Source: CAYMTR01 sp964393405 (GTDB taxonomy: Bacteria; Bacteroidota; Bacteroidia; Bacteroidales; Prolixibacteraceae). Taken from it: 64,000 nt of DNA. The notes under the pieces are model-generated. The model searched no databases. It had not been told where the DNA came from and saw only the letters and a list, made by a program, of their open reading frames with translations. A program made the position numbers and the translations under genes. The stretch is taken from NCBI GenBank assembly GCA_964393405.1, contig CAYMTR010000005.1:41197-105196 (forward strand), given 5' to 3'. The first letter of the stretch is position 1. The number at the start of each line of letters is the position of its first letter. Shown here piece after piece: positions 1-7,863 of the stretch.

Positions 1-546
1 GACTTTGAAGAAATAGCAAAAGAAATATTACCTTTATGCAAGGTCAGAAGAAATAAAGATGATTATTCAATACGGATCTTCAATCCAGAGAAAATAGGGA
101 ATTACGATAATCCATGGATTGTGGTTGACGGGATACCTATTTTCGAAGTGAAGGACATTCTGCATCTAAATACATCAAAAGTAAAGAAAGTGGTTACTAT
201 TCCAGACACAAGATGTTACGGTGACCTATTTATTGAAGGAGCCATTTCAATATTTACATATTCAAATAAATTTGATGAGGTCGTCTTACCAAAGAATTCC
301 AAAAGAATAAGGGTTGAAACATTCTCTATGCCCACAAAATATAATGCAAATTGCAACTCAGAAGAATCTGCTTTTGCTGATTTCAGAGATGTATTATATT
401 GGGAACCCGTCATTGAAATAAAAAATAATGTTGAATATGTTGATATTCAAACCTCATACGAAAAGGGTGATTATATTTCCATAGCTGAATCTATTGATTC
501 TATGGGTGAAATACACCGCTCAATTGCAGAATTTAAAGTTGAATAA
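1..546 (+). CDS. C-terminal end of a macroglobulin/TonB-plug-like surface protein (5' truncated)
   Basis: The reading frame is open from base 1, so the gene starts upstream of the window. The visible 181 residues begin with a TonB-plug-like block: PWIVVDGIPIF, then IEGAISIFT, matching the usual 'xxVVDGxPxx ... GVIxIxT' pattern. A tail follows with DFRDVLYWEP, like the 'DFRxTLYWxP' strand seen at the end of Bacteroidota alpha-2-macroglobulin (MG2)/plug proteins. No beta-barrel follows, so this is not a complete TonB receptor. Such proteins are usually large, exported and membrane-associated; their role is poorly known. The family is inferred from these two motifs only. Confidence 0.6.
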   Translation, partial: DFEEIAKEILPLCKVRRNKDDYSIRIFNPEKIGNYDNPWIVVDGIPIFEVKDILHLNTSKVKKVVTIPDTRCYGDLFIEGAISIFTYSNKFDEVVLPKNSKRIRVETFSMPTKYNANCNSEESAFADFRDVLYWEPVIEIKNNVEYVDIQTSYEKGDYISIAESIDSMGEIHRSIAEFKVE

Positions 547-585
547 CGGTTCAAACAAATTACTAGTTTTTAATGTCTATTAAGT

Positions 586-1296
586 ATGAAAAAGATAATA
601 TTTGTATTCTTCCTGATAACTCTCGTAAGCACATCATTTGCTTATACTACTGACAGCGATCTGATTACTCCGGATAAAACAAATCTTTCGGGCAAATTAT
701 ACATCCTTCCAACAGGGTTAGATGGATCTCCATATCTATATGAAGAATGGTCTGATACTGATATATACCTGGAAAACGGGAAAATTGCAAAAAACATTAA
801 ATCCAAATTAAACGTCATCACCAATGATCTTGTTTTTTATAACGAATCATTGTTAAGAGTTTTCATGATCGACAAAGAAGTTCTTAAATATTTTGTATTC
901 AATCCCGGGTTAAAAGATAGTAGTTTGTTTATTAAATATAAAGGAGTTGAACAAGGCTTCAGGCTTAAAAAAGATTATTTGGTAGAAGTTTTGCACCAAG
1001 GAGAAATTTCATTTATCCTAAAACATTTTGCTGAAGTAATTTCACCAAATGACCTTACTTCAAAGAAAAAAGTATATTCAAAGAAATCTTATTTTTTAAT
1101 TGCAAACGATATTCCAGTTGAAATAAAGCTTAGATACAGAAGTATTTATAAGTTATTCCCAGAACATAAAAAAGAAATCAAGAAGATTATAAATGAGAAT
1201 AAAATAAGAAGGGTAAATAAGCAAAATATGGTAAAACTTTTATCAATTATTGAAGTGAAGCCAGAAATAAAGAATTCGATAAGACTCCCAAAATAA
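586..1296 (+). CDS. Exported protein of unknown function, 236 aa
   Basis: It starts with a clear signal peptide (MKK, a hydrophobic run to about residue 17, then SFAYT), so it is probably periplasmic or outer-membrane associated. The mature part begins with a beta-rich segment containing NGKIAKNIKSKLNVITNDLV, a pattern I associate with uncharacterised Bacteroidota exported proteins that read 'NGK ... L.YN...D.L.F'. The C-terminal third (about 175-236) is Lys/Arg-rich and probably helical. It lies 39 bp after the plug-like gene on the same strand, so co-transcription is possible. No enzyme motif is visible and I do not assign a function. Confidence 0.65.
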   Translation: MKKIIFVFFLITLVSTSFAYTTDSDLITPDKTNLSGKLYILPTGLDGSPYLYEEWSDTDIYLENGKIAKNIKSKLNVITNDLVFYNESLLRVFMIDKEVLKYFVFNPGLKDSSLFIKYKGVEQGFRLKKDYLVEVLHQGEISFILKHFAEVISPNDLTSKKKVYSKKSYFLIANDIPVEIKLRYRSIYKLFPEHKKEIKKIINENKIRRVNKQNMVKLLSIIEVKPEIKNSIRLPK

Positions 1297-1481
1297 AACA
1301 GTTTAATTAAAAATCTTTCTAAATAAGACTCTTTTAAAAAAAATAAAGGGAAAATTTGAATCATCAGGTTAATTGTTTTGAAGTCCCAAAGGAGTAAGAC
1401 TCTATTGATGTTTTTTCATGAGAAAATCAAAAAAACAATTCTAAAAACCGCATCTGCTGCACCTTCCATAAAATTTAGATG

Positions 1482-1512
1482 TTTGTTTTGTCATGGGTCA
1501 TTTTTATATTTG
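1482..1512 (+). promoter_or_regulatory. Bacteroidota-type promoter for etfB-etfA-acd
   Basis: TTTG at 1482-1485 is followed after exactly 19 bp by TATATTTG at 1505-1512. This matches the Bacteroidota housekeeping sigma consensus (-33 TTTG, -7 TAnnTTTG). Transcription should begin near 1516-1520, leaving a leader of about 40 bases before the ATG at 1558. It is the best promoter match in the window. Confidence 0.65.
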
Positions 1513-1557
1513 TTGGCTTTTTAAAAAACAGAATTTAATTTGTCTAAATACATTATA

Positions 1558-2433
1558 ATGAAAGCTTTTAAAATAGTTGTTTTGGCTAAACAGGTTCCTG
1601 ACACCAGAAATGTAGGAAAGGACGCCATGAAAGCTGACGGGACAGTTAACAGAGCTGCCCTGCCCGCTATTTTCAATCCCGAAGATCTTAATGCATTAGA
1701 ACAGGCATTAAGAATAAAGGATAAATTTCCTGGTTCAGTAATTTCAATACTAACCATGGGTCCCGGCCGGGCAGCTGACATAATCCGTGAAGGTATGTTT
1801 AGAGGAGTCGATGATGGTTTTTTATTGACCGATAGGGCATTTGCAGGTTCTGATACTTTAGCAACTTCATATGCTTTATCAAGAGCAATTTCAAAATTTG
1901 GAACATTTGACATTATAATCTGCGGTCGCCAGGCAATTGATGGTGACACAGCACAAGTAGGACCACAGGTAGCCGAGAAGTTAAAACTTCCTCAGGTAAC
2001 TTATGTCGAAGAAATTCAAAGTATCGATTCCAAGAGTATAATTCTTAAAAGAAGACTTGAGAATGGAGTTGAAATTGTTAAAGCTCCAATACCTTCTTTG
2101 ATAACAGTTACAGGTTCTGCCCCATCATGCAGGGCAAGAAATGCTAAGCTTATCATGAAGTACAAACATGCAAAAACGGTTACTGAAAGACAAGCTGCAA
2201 ATGAAGATTATCTCAGCCTTTACAATGACAGACCTTACCTCAACATTCAGGAATGGACTGTCAATGAAGTTGAAGTAGAATCTATTCAACTTGGGCTTTC
2301 CGGCTCACCAACAAAAGTCAAGAAAATTGACAATGTAGTTCTTCAGGCTAAAGATGCAAGAAAGATAGAACCTTCTGATGCTGAAATAAACCTGTTGATG
2401 AAAGAGCTTATAGATAGTCACACAATAGGATAA
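1558..2433 (+). CDS. etfB: Electron transfer flavoprotein, beta subunit
   Basis: This 291-residue protein is the small ETF subunit, which pairs with EtfA to carry electrons between acyl-CoA dehydrogenases and other redox partners through FAD in the cytoplasm. The N-terminus KIVVLAKQVPDT and the later ICGRQAIDGDTAQVGPQ block are family signatures. An in-frame TTG lies 18 bases upstream, but the ATG at 1558 puts the conserved IVVLAKQVPDT start at the usual place. The protein is somewhat longer than a typical EtfB of about 255-265 residues. It leads the etfB-etfA-acd operon. Its KQVPDT motif also occurs in ETFs linked to electron bifurcation, but bifurcation here is only a possibility. Confidence 0.95.
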   Translation: MKAFKIVVLAKQVPDTRNVGKDAMKADGTVNRAALPAIFNPEDLNALEQALRIKDKFPGSVISILTMGPGRAADIIREGMFRGVDDGFLLTDRAFAGSDTLATSYALSRAISKFGTFDIIICGRQAIDGDTAQVGPQVAEKLKLPQVTYVEEIQSIDSKSIILKRRLENGVEIVKAPIPSLITVTGSAPSCRARNAKLIMKYKHAKTVTERQAANEDYLSLYNDRPYLNIQEWTVNEVEVESIQLGLSGSPTKVKKIDNVVLQAKDARKIEPSDAEINLLMKELIDSHTIG

Positions 2434-2463
2434 AAAAAGCACGTAATAAAAAAACATACAGAA

Positions 2464-3483
2464 ATGAACAACATAATTGTTTATTGTGAATTAGAAGAAG
2501 GGAAAGTTGCAGATGTAAGCCTCGAGTTGCTTACAAAAGGACGTTCTCTTGCCGATCAGCTTAAATGTAATTTAGAAGCAGTTGCAATCGGGCATAAACT
2601 TGATGGAATTGAAAAAACAATTATTCCTTATGGAGTTGATGTTTTATATATCGCTGATGATAAAAGGCTTTCACCATATACTACATTACCTCATGCTTCA
2701 ATAATAATCAATCTTTTTAAAGCTGAAAAGCCTCAGGTTGCACTAATGGGCGCAACTACAATTGGCCGTGATCTTGGACCAAGAGTATCATCAGCTTTGT
2801 ACAGTGGTCTTACAGCCGATTGTACAAGTCTTGAAATCGGTGATCATGAAGAAAAGAAGGAGGGGAAAATATACAAGAACCTTTTATATCAGATCAGGCC
2901 TGCCTTTGGTGGTAACATTATAGCGACTATAATCAACCCTGAATGCAGACCACAGATGGCTACCGTCCGCGAAGGTGTAATGAAGAAAGAAATTCGTTCT
3001 GCCAATTATAAAGGAGAAGTAAAAAAACTTGATGTCGCTTCAATGGTTTCATCGGAAGATTTTGTTATTGAAATCATTGAAAGACATATTGAGAAGAAGA
3101 AGGTCAATCTTAACTTAGCCTCAGTTATTGTAGCCGGAGGTTATGGTATGGGCAGCAAAGAGAATTTTAATTTACTTTATGAACTAGCTGAAGTTCTTGG
3201 TGGAGAAGTTGCTGCATCAAGAGCTGCTGTTGATTCAGGTTTTGCTGAACATGAACGTCAGGTAGGCCAGACAGGTGTTACTGTCAGACCAAAACTTTAC
3301 ATTGCTTGTGGTATTTCAGGCCAAATTCAGCACCGTGCAGGAATGGAAGATTCAGCTCAGATTATTGCTATAAATACTGATCCGGGTGCTCCAATTAATT
3401 CTATTGCCGATTATGTTATTAACGGAAACGTTACTGACATAATTCCTAAAATGATAAAGTACTATAAATCAAACAGTAAATAA
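2464..3483 (+). CDS. etfA: Electron transfer flavoprotein, alpha subunit
   Basis: The 339-residue large ETF subunit holds the FAD that exchanges electrons with acyl-CoA dehydrogenases. The N-terminal half is the Rossmann-like ETF domain. The C-terminal FAD-binding domain is clear: VAGGYGMGS, then SRAAVDSGF, then GQTGVTVRPKLYIACGISG and IQHRAGM. It starts 30 bases after etfB stops and ends 2 bases before the acyl-CoA dehydrogenase starts, so the three genes are almost certainly one transcript. Confidence 0.96.
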   Translation: MNNIIVYCELEEGKVADVSLELLTKGRSLADQLKCNLEAVAIGHKLDGIEKTIIPYGVDVLYIADDKRLSPYTTLPHASIIINLFKAEKPQVALMGATTIGRDLGPRVSSALYSGLTADCTSLEIGDHEEKKEGKIYKNLLYQIRPAFGGNIIATIINPECRPQMATVREGVMKKEIRSANYKGEVKKLDVASMVSSEDFVIEIIERHIEKKKVNLNLASVIVAGGYGMGSKENFNLLYELAEVLGGEVAASRAAVDSGFAEHERQVGQTGVTVRPKLYIACGISGQIQHRAGMEDSAQIIAINTDPGAPINSIADYVINGNVTDIIPKMIKYYKSNSK

Positions 3484-3485
3484 AA

Positions 3486-5195
3486 ATGGCAAATTTTTAT
3501 ACCGATAATAAATCCCTGAAATTTCATCTCGAACATCCTCTAATGGAGAAGATTGTCGCTTTAAAGGAAAAAAACTTTACCGACAGCACAAAATTCGACT
3601 ACGCTCCTTTTGATTTCGAAGATGCAATGGACAGTTACAATAAAGTCCTTGAAGTAATTGGCGAACTTTGTAGCGAGATAATTGCTCCAAACGCAGAAAG
3701 CATTGACAGCGAAGGTCCACAGGTAATAGATGGACACGTAAAATATGCAAGAGGAACTCAGGAAAATCTGGATGCACTCAACAAAGCAGGTTTGCTTGGA
3801 ATAACTCTACCCCGTGAGTACGGTGGCTTAAATTTCCCAATCATTCCATATATTATGGCAGCCGATATGGTATCATGTGCTGATGCCGGTTTTGTAAATA
3901 TATGGGGTCTACAGGACTGTGCTGAAACTATCCACGAATTTGCAGATGAAGAGCAGAAATCAAAATACTTAAAAAGGGTATGCCAAGGTGAAACAATGGC
4001 AATGGATTTAACTGAACCTGATGCAGGATCAGACCTTCAGGCAGTTGAACTTAAGGCAACCTTTGATGAGAAAAAAGGTGTATGGTTATTAAATGGAGTA
4101 AAACGTTTTATTACAAACGGAGACGGTGATATTGCTTTAGTGCTTGCTCGCTCTGAAGAAGGGACTAAAGATGGTCGCGGTTTGTCTATGTACATTTACG
4201 ATAAACAAAGCGGTGGTGTAAGTGTTCGCCGAATTGAGCACAAAATGGGTATTATAGGTTCACCTACCTGCGAACTTGTATTCAAAGATGCACCTGCTGA
4301 ATTGGTTGGCCAGAGAAGAATGGGCCTTATAAAATATGTAATGGCATTAATGAATGGTGCCCGCCTAGGAATTGCTGCTCAATCAGTAGGTATTTCTGAA
4401 GCAGCATATCAGGAAGCTCTTAAGTACGCTAAAGAACGTGAACAATTTGGCAAACCAATTATTCAGTTTCCTGCTGTTTACGAAATGATTACCGTAATGA
4501 AAGCTAAACTAGATGCATCCCGTACTCTTCTTTATGAAACCGGTCGTTTTGTGGATATCTATAAATCATATTATCATTTATCCAATAATCGTACTCTTGA
4601 AAAGGAAGAACGTGAAGAAATGAAAGAATATCAGAAACTAGCTGACATTTATACTCCTCTTGTAAAAGGCATGGCTTCTGAATATTGCAATCAGAATGCT
4701 TATGATGCTATTCAGGTTCATGGAGGTTCAGGCTTTATGAAAGATTATCCTGTTGAAAGAATTTATCGTGATGCACGTATTACTTCAATTTATGAAGGAA
4801 CTACTCAATTACAAGTAGTAGCCGCAATTAGAGGAGTTACAACCGGAGGTTACCTTTCTCAAATACGTGAATATGAGAAAACTTCAATCAAACCGGAACT
4901 TGAACAATATCGCAGAGTTCTTATTGGATTAACAGAAGAATATGCTGAGTCTGTTGAAAAGGTTGTTGCTTCAAAGGACAATGAATTCATTGATTTCCAT
5001 GCAAGAAGGTTAGTCGAAATGGCAGCCAATATTATCATGAGTTATCTTCTTATCCTTGATGCAAACAGGGATAATGATTTTCTACGGTCAGCAAAAGCAT
5101 ATAACAAAATAGCTCGCCAGGTTGTACATGGTCATGGGGAGTTCATAAGAGGTTCTCAGATATCTGACCCTGCTGCCTATAAATTTGAAATGTAA
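3486..5195 (+). CDS. Acyl-CoA dehydrogenase
   Basis: This is a 569-residue FAD enzyme that oxidises an acyl-CoA to the enoyl-CoA, or the reverse with an ETF partner. The N-terminal helical domain is followed by the middle beta domain (MDLTEPDAGSDLQ, then GVKRFITNGDGD), the C-terminal helical domain (EREQFGKPI, QVHGGSGFMKDYPVERIYRD), and the catalytic loop ITSIYEGTTQLQ, whose Glu is the usual base. About 100 extra C-terminal residues make it longer than the classic ~380-residue enzyme, as in other 'long' Bacteroidota members. Chain-length specificity cannot be read. It is the last gene of the ETF operon and is followed by a strong terminator. Confidence 0.94.
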   Translation: MANFYTDNKSLKFHLEHPLMEKIVALKEKNFTDSTKFDYAPFDFEDAMDSYNKVLEVIGELCSEIIAPNAESIDSEGPQVIDGHVKYARGTQENLDALNKAGLLGITLPREYGGLNFPIIPYIMAADMVSCADAGFVNIWGLQDCAETIHEFADEEQKSKYLKRVCQGETMAMDLTEPDAGSDLQAVELKATFDEKKGVWLLNGVKRFITNGDGDIALVLARSEEGTKDGRGLSMYIYDKQSGGVSVRRIEHKMGIIGSPTCELVFKDAPAELVGQRRMGLIKYVMALMNGARLGIAAQSVGISEAAYQEALKYAKEREQFGKPIIQFPAVYEMITVMKAKLDASRTLLYETGRFVDIYKSYYHLSNNRTLEKEEREEMKEYQKLADIYTPLVKGMASEYCNQNAYDAIQVHGGSGFMKDYPVERIYRDARITSIYEGTTQLQVVAAIRGVTTGGYLSQIREYEKTSIKPELEQYRRVLIGLTEEYAESVEKVVASKDNEFIDFHARRLVEMAANIIMSYLLILDANRDNDFLRSAKAYNKIARQVVHGHGEFIRGSQISDPAAYKFEM

Positions 5196-5217
5196 TTCCT
5201 AAAAAATAATGGTATTG

Positions 5218-5253
5218 TGAGGCTTGCAGAATCTGCAAGCCTCACTTTTTTTT
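5218..5253 (+). terminator. Rho-independent terminator of the ETF operon
   Basis: A perfect 12-bp stem (TGAGGCTTGCAG at 5218-5229 with its complement at 5233-5244) and a 3-base loop AAT is followed by a run of eight T. It begins 22 bases after the acyl-CoA dehydrogenase stop. Confidence 0.9.
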
Positions 5254-5279
5254 AACATTCCCTTAATTACTTCTAATAT

Positions 5280-5311
5280 TTTGTCAAAATATCTCCAATA
5301 TGATATTTTTG
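5280..5311 (+). promoter_or_regulatory. Promoter abutting the start of the 131-aa protein
   Basis: TTTG at 5280-5283, a 20-bp spacer, then TATTTTTG at 5304-5311 fit the Bacteroidota consensus. Only four bases (CACC) separate the -7 element from the ATG at 5316, so the transcript would begin at or next to the start codon: a probable leaderless mRNA. Confidence 0.6.
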
Positions 5312-5315
5312 CACC

Positions 5316-5711
5316 ATGGAAACACTAATATACATAGGTCTTTTTGGATTAATACTTGCAGGTGTCGTTATTCTTGTTATCTCAAAGAAGAAGAATATTG
5401 ATACCGTTGAAGAAAAAGCAACTCCAAAAGAAGTCGATCCAAACTGCTGCGGCGCTCATGAAGTCTGCGAAATTGATCGTATTAAGATGAATCCTGAAAT
5501 TATAGAATACTACGATGACGAAGAACTGGATTCTTATAAAAATATAGAAGAGAAAGATTATACTGATTCCCAAATAGATTCATTCAGAGAGGTATTATAT
5601 AGCATGAAACCTGCAGAGATTCCTTTCTGGTTAATAAGTCTTTCCCGTAGAAGCATAAACCTACCATACATTCTCCAGGATGAAGCACGTCAGTTAATAA
5701 TAAATCCTTAG
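5316..5711 (+). CDS. Small membrane-anchored protein with a CCGAHEVCE motif
   Basis: The 131-residue protein starts with one hydrophobic helix (about residues 3-23) followed by KKK, so it should be anchored in the inner membrane with the rest in the cytoplasm. The soluble part carries CCGAHEVCE near residue 45, three cysteines with His and Glu that could bind a metal or cluster, then an acidic stretch (EYYDDEELDSY) and a helical tail with FWLISLSRRSINLPYILQDEA. I recognise this as a conserved Bacteroidota hypothetical; some databases call relatives 'phospholipase', which nothing here supports. Its stop codon directly abuts the stop of the convergent DUF4293 gene. Confidence 0.75.
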   Translation: METLIYIGLFGLILAGVVILVISKKKNIDTVEEKATPKEVDPNCCGAHEVCEIDRIKMNPEIIEYYDDEELDSYKNIEEKDYTDSQIDSFREVLYSMKPAEIPFWLISLSRRSINLPYILQDEARQLIINP

Positions 5712-6170
5712 TTACCTGATTCTATCAAGCGACCTAACTAAGGCTTCATCTTTACCTATCGACCGAATTGCCAAATAATTTAGTATCATTGATACTATTG
5801 GAAATGCCAAAGCTATTTTGAACATATAAGTGCCCTCTCCTAATAATTTCAGAGAAGCGCTTACAAAATACCAGCTAATCAAAACGAATCCAAGCATCAA
5901 GATAATGTTGTAAATGGCAACACGAATCTGAAGTATTCTCTTCTTATAGAGGTTAATAATTACAATCTGAAGAATAATTATTATGGCAAGGAAAATCATA
6001 AGTGCTAAACCATTGTAAATACTTACTCCTGTTTGCTCATTAAATATTCCCTTAATGGAAAAAGTATAAATATTTTCCCCTGCTGCTATTTCTCCCAATG
6101 GCAACCATGCAACAAGTCCCAAAAGGATTAAAGCAATCCCAAGAAAAACTGTCTGAATTCTTTGTATCAT
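5712..6170 (-). CDS. DUF4293 family membrane protein
   Basis: This 152-residue protein starts MIQRIQTVFLG and has four hydrophobic helices (about residues 5-27, 50-75, 83-106 and 115-135). The arrangement and N-terminus match the DUF4293 family, which is almost confined to Bacteroidota. Function is unknown. It lies just downstream of the peptide deformylase-like gene on the same strand and also has its own promoter-like element at 6189-6222. Confidence 0.82.
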   Translation of the reverse strand: MIQRIQTVFLGIALILLGLVAWLPLGEIAAGENIYTFSIKGIFNEQTGVSIYNGLALMIFLAIIIILQIVIINLYKKRILQIRVAIYNIILMLGFVLISWYFVSASLKLLGEGTYMFKIALAFPIVSMILNYLAIRSIGKDEALVRSLDRIR

Positions 6171-6188
6171 AGATTTAATTTTTTTCTA

Positions 6189-6222
6189 CAAAAATAACTG
6201 TTTCGTTTATTCATCCGGCAAA
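6189..6222 (-). promoter_or_regulatory. Promoter-like element for the DUF4293 gene
   Basis: On the minus strand, TTTG (6222-6219) and TATTTTTG (6196-6189) are 22 bp apart, close to the consensus spacing. The -33 box lies inside the last codons of the upstream deformylase gene, so this would be an internal promoter. The leader would be about 12-15 bases. Confidence 0.4.
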
Positions 6223-6824
6223 AGCGAGCTATATCCTCCCGAAATATGATCAAAATATAGCTTACCATACAAATGGTCAATTTCATGCTGAAAGATTACT
6301 GCAGTAAACCCGCTTACCGTTTCAGATATTTGCTTGCCTGTAGAATCAACATATTCAATGCTTATCTTCTGGGGCCTGTCAACCTGGCCCATTACCCCGG
6401 GCACACTTAAACATCCCTCCCTACCCTTTTTAACAGAATCACCATATTCTTTAATTATAGGGTTAAAATACACTTCAAATGGCTCTTCTGATTTATCAAA
6501 TCGCTGAACATAAATCATTTTCACATTCACACCCACCTGAGGAGCTGCTATACCTACACCAGGATTTAAGGTGTCTTTAACGGTAGCTAATAGTCTTTGC
6601 TTGAAAAGAAGTGTCACCTTTGAATTTATATCTCTTTTCGTTAATTGATTTGACTCCTGTCTAAGTTTTATTGAATCTTTATAATCGTCAATCGTTGATA
6701 AAGACATGATTATATTTAAATCTTCCGATTCAATTCTTAATCTCTCAACTTTACTATAACCCGATCTATTGCAGGCTGAAAATAAAGCACTTAAAATCAT
6801 AAAAACAAGCAAGTGATATTTCAT
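6207..6824 (-). CDS. Exported peptide deformylase-family lipoprotein
   Basis: The 205-residue protein has all three peptide deformylase motifs: GVGIAAPQVG (residues 89-98), EGCLS (136-140, Cys138 a metal ligand) and HEIDH (180-184, His180/His184 ligands and Glu181 the base). Unlike housekeeping deformylase, which acts on nascent chains in the cytoplasm, it begins MKYHLLVFMILSALFSAC, a lipoprotein signal with Cys18 as the acylation site, and then has a 60-residue spacer before the catalytic domain. It is therefore predicted to be tethered outside the cytoplasm. The catalytic residues look intact; the substrate is unknown. The start is well placed because the signal peptide begins at the ATG. 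Confidence 0.85.
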   Translation of the reverse strand: MKYHLLVFMILSALFSACNRSGYSKVERLRIESEDLNIIMSLSTIDDYKDSIKLRQESNQLTKRDINSKVTLLFKQRLLATVKDTLNPGVGIAAPQVGVNVKMIYVQRFDKSEEPFEVYFNPIIKEYGDSVKKGREGCLSVPGVMGQVDRPQKISIEYVDSTGKQISETVSGFTAVIFQHEIDHLYGKLYFDHISGGYSSLLPDE

Positions 6825-6956
6825 ATTTTTCCTAGTCGAGTATTATTTTTAATAGGCTCAAATATAACAATTATGTGTTTTCAAACTGATTACTTATCTT
6901 TCATTTTGAATACATCAAAAAAAATCAATAGTTTTAAGTATTCTAAAATTTGTAAT

Positions 6957-7829
6957 ATGATTCAATCTTCAGAATTAATAATCAACCCGGATGGAACAAT
7001 ATTTCACCTGCATGTAAAAAAAGAAAATGTAGCTGAAACCATATTTCTTGTTGGTGACCCTGCACGGTGTGAAATGATTGCCAGCAACTTCGATAATATT
7101 GAATTTTCAATCAAAAGCCGTGAATTCGAGACAATTACCGGGACATATAACGATAAACGTCTATCTGTTATTTCTACGGGAATTGGCACAGACAATATTG
7201 ATATTGTTGTAAATGAGTTGGACGTCCTATTTAATGTCGATATGAAGACCCGTGAAATTAAGGACAAAAAAACATCACTCAATTTAATCAGAATAGGAAC
7301 ATCGGGCAGTCTTAATAAGGATTTCCCTTTAAACTCATATGTTATTTCTGAGAAATCAATTGGTTTTGATGGCTTGCTTAATTTTTATGCCCACAGGAAT
7401 GAGGTTTCAGATCTCGATTTTGAAAAAGCCTTTCGCAAACATATGGATTGGAGTAACTTACTTGCAAAGCCTTATGTAGTTGACTGCTCACCAAATCTTT
7501 TATCATTGTTTGACGGTACGAACGTAAAGAAAGGCGTAAACATTTCAGCTCCCGGATTTTATGGTCCACAAGGAAGAGTTTTGAGACTCCCGATTGCTGA
7601 TCCCGATATGAATGAAAAGATCGAAGACTTCATGTATGAAAGGTTTAAAATAACTAACTTTGAAATGGAAAGTTCTGCTATATACGGTCTTTCAAAATTA
7701 ATGGGACACGAAGCACTTACAATCTGTTTGATAATTGCAAATAGAGTTACCGGTGAAGCCAACGAAAATTATTATCCCGAAATGGAATCATTGATAAAAT
7801 ATGTTCTTGAAAGGATAACTGATAAATAG
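6957..7829 (+). CDS. Nucleoside phosphorylase (uridine phosphorylase-like)
   Basis: The 290-residue protein belongs to the PNP/UDP family, which cleaves nucleosides with phosphate to a base and ribose-1-phosphate. Visible signatures are FLVGDPARCEMIA (phosphate site), STGIGTDNIDIVVNEL, RIGTSGSL, and ITNFEMESSAIYGL, with the Glu that contacts ribose. An in-frame upstream ATG at 6813 would add 48 unlike residues and overlap the divergent deformylase gene. The ATG at 6957 is better and is preceded by TAAAATTTG-TAAT, a near-consensus -7 element, again suggesting a leaderless mRNA. Substrate preference cannot be decided by eye. Confidence 0.88.
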   Translation: MIQSSELIINPDGTIFHLHVKKENVAETIFLVGDPARCEMIASNFDNIEFSIKSREFETITGTYNDKRLSVISTGIGTDNIDIVVNELDVLFNVDMKTREIKDKKTSLNLIRIGTSGSLNKDFPLNSYVISEKSIGFDGLLNFYAHRNEVSDLDFEKAFRKHMDWSNLLAKPYVVDCSPNLLSLFDGTNVKKGVNISAPGFYGPQGRVLRLPIADPDMNEKIEDFMYERFKITNFEMESSAIYGLSKLMGHEALTICLIIANRVTGEANENYYPEMESLIKYVLERITDK

Positions 7830-7863
7830 CACACAGTTCTCAGAATGCTGAAAAGATCTGATT

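Noticed and set aside
1..546. Complete TonB-dependent receptor
   Set aside because: Only the plug-like segment and a macroglobulin-like tail are present; no beta-barrel follows.
1324..1403. Repeated TAAGACTCT (1324-1332 and 1395-1403) downstream of the exported protein
   Set aside because: Only 9 bases, no structure and no consistent context.
6813..6956. N-terminal extension of the nucleoside phosphorylase
   Set aside because: It would overlap the divergent deformylase start, and the extra 48 residues are unlike the family.
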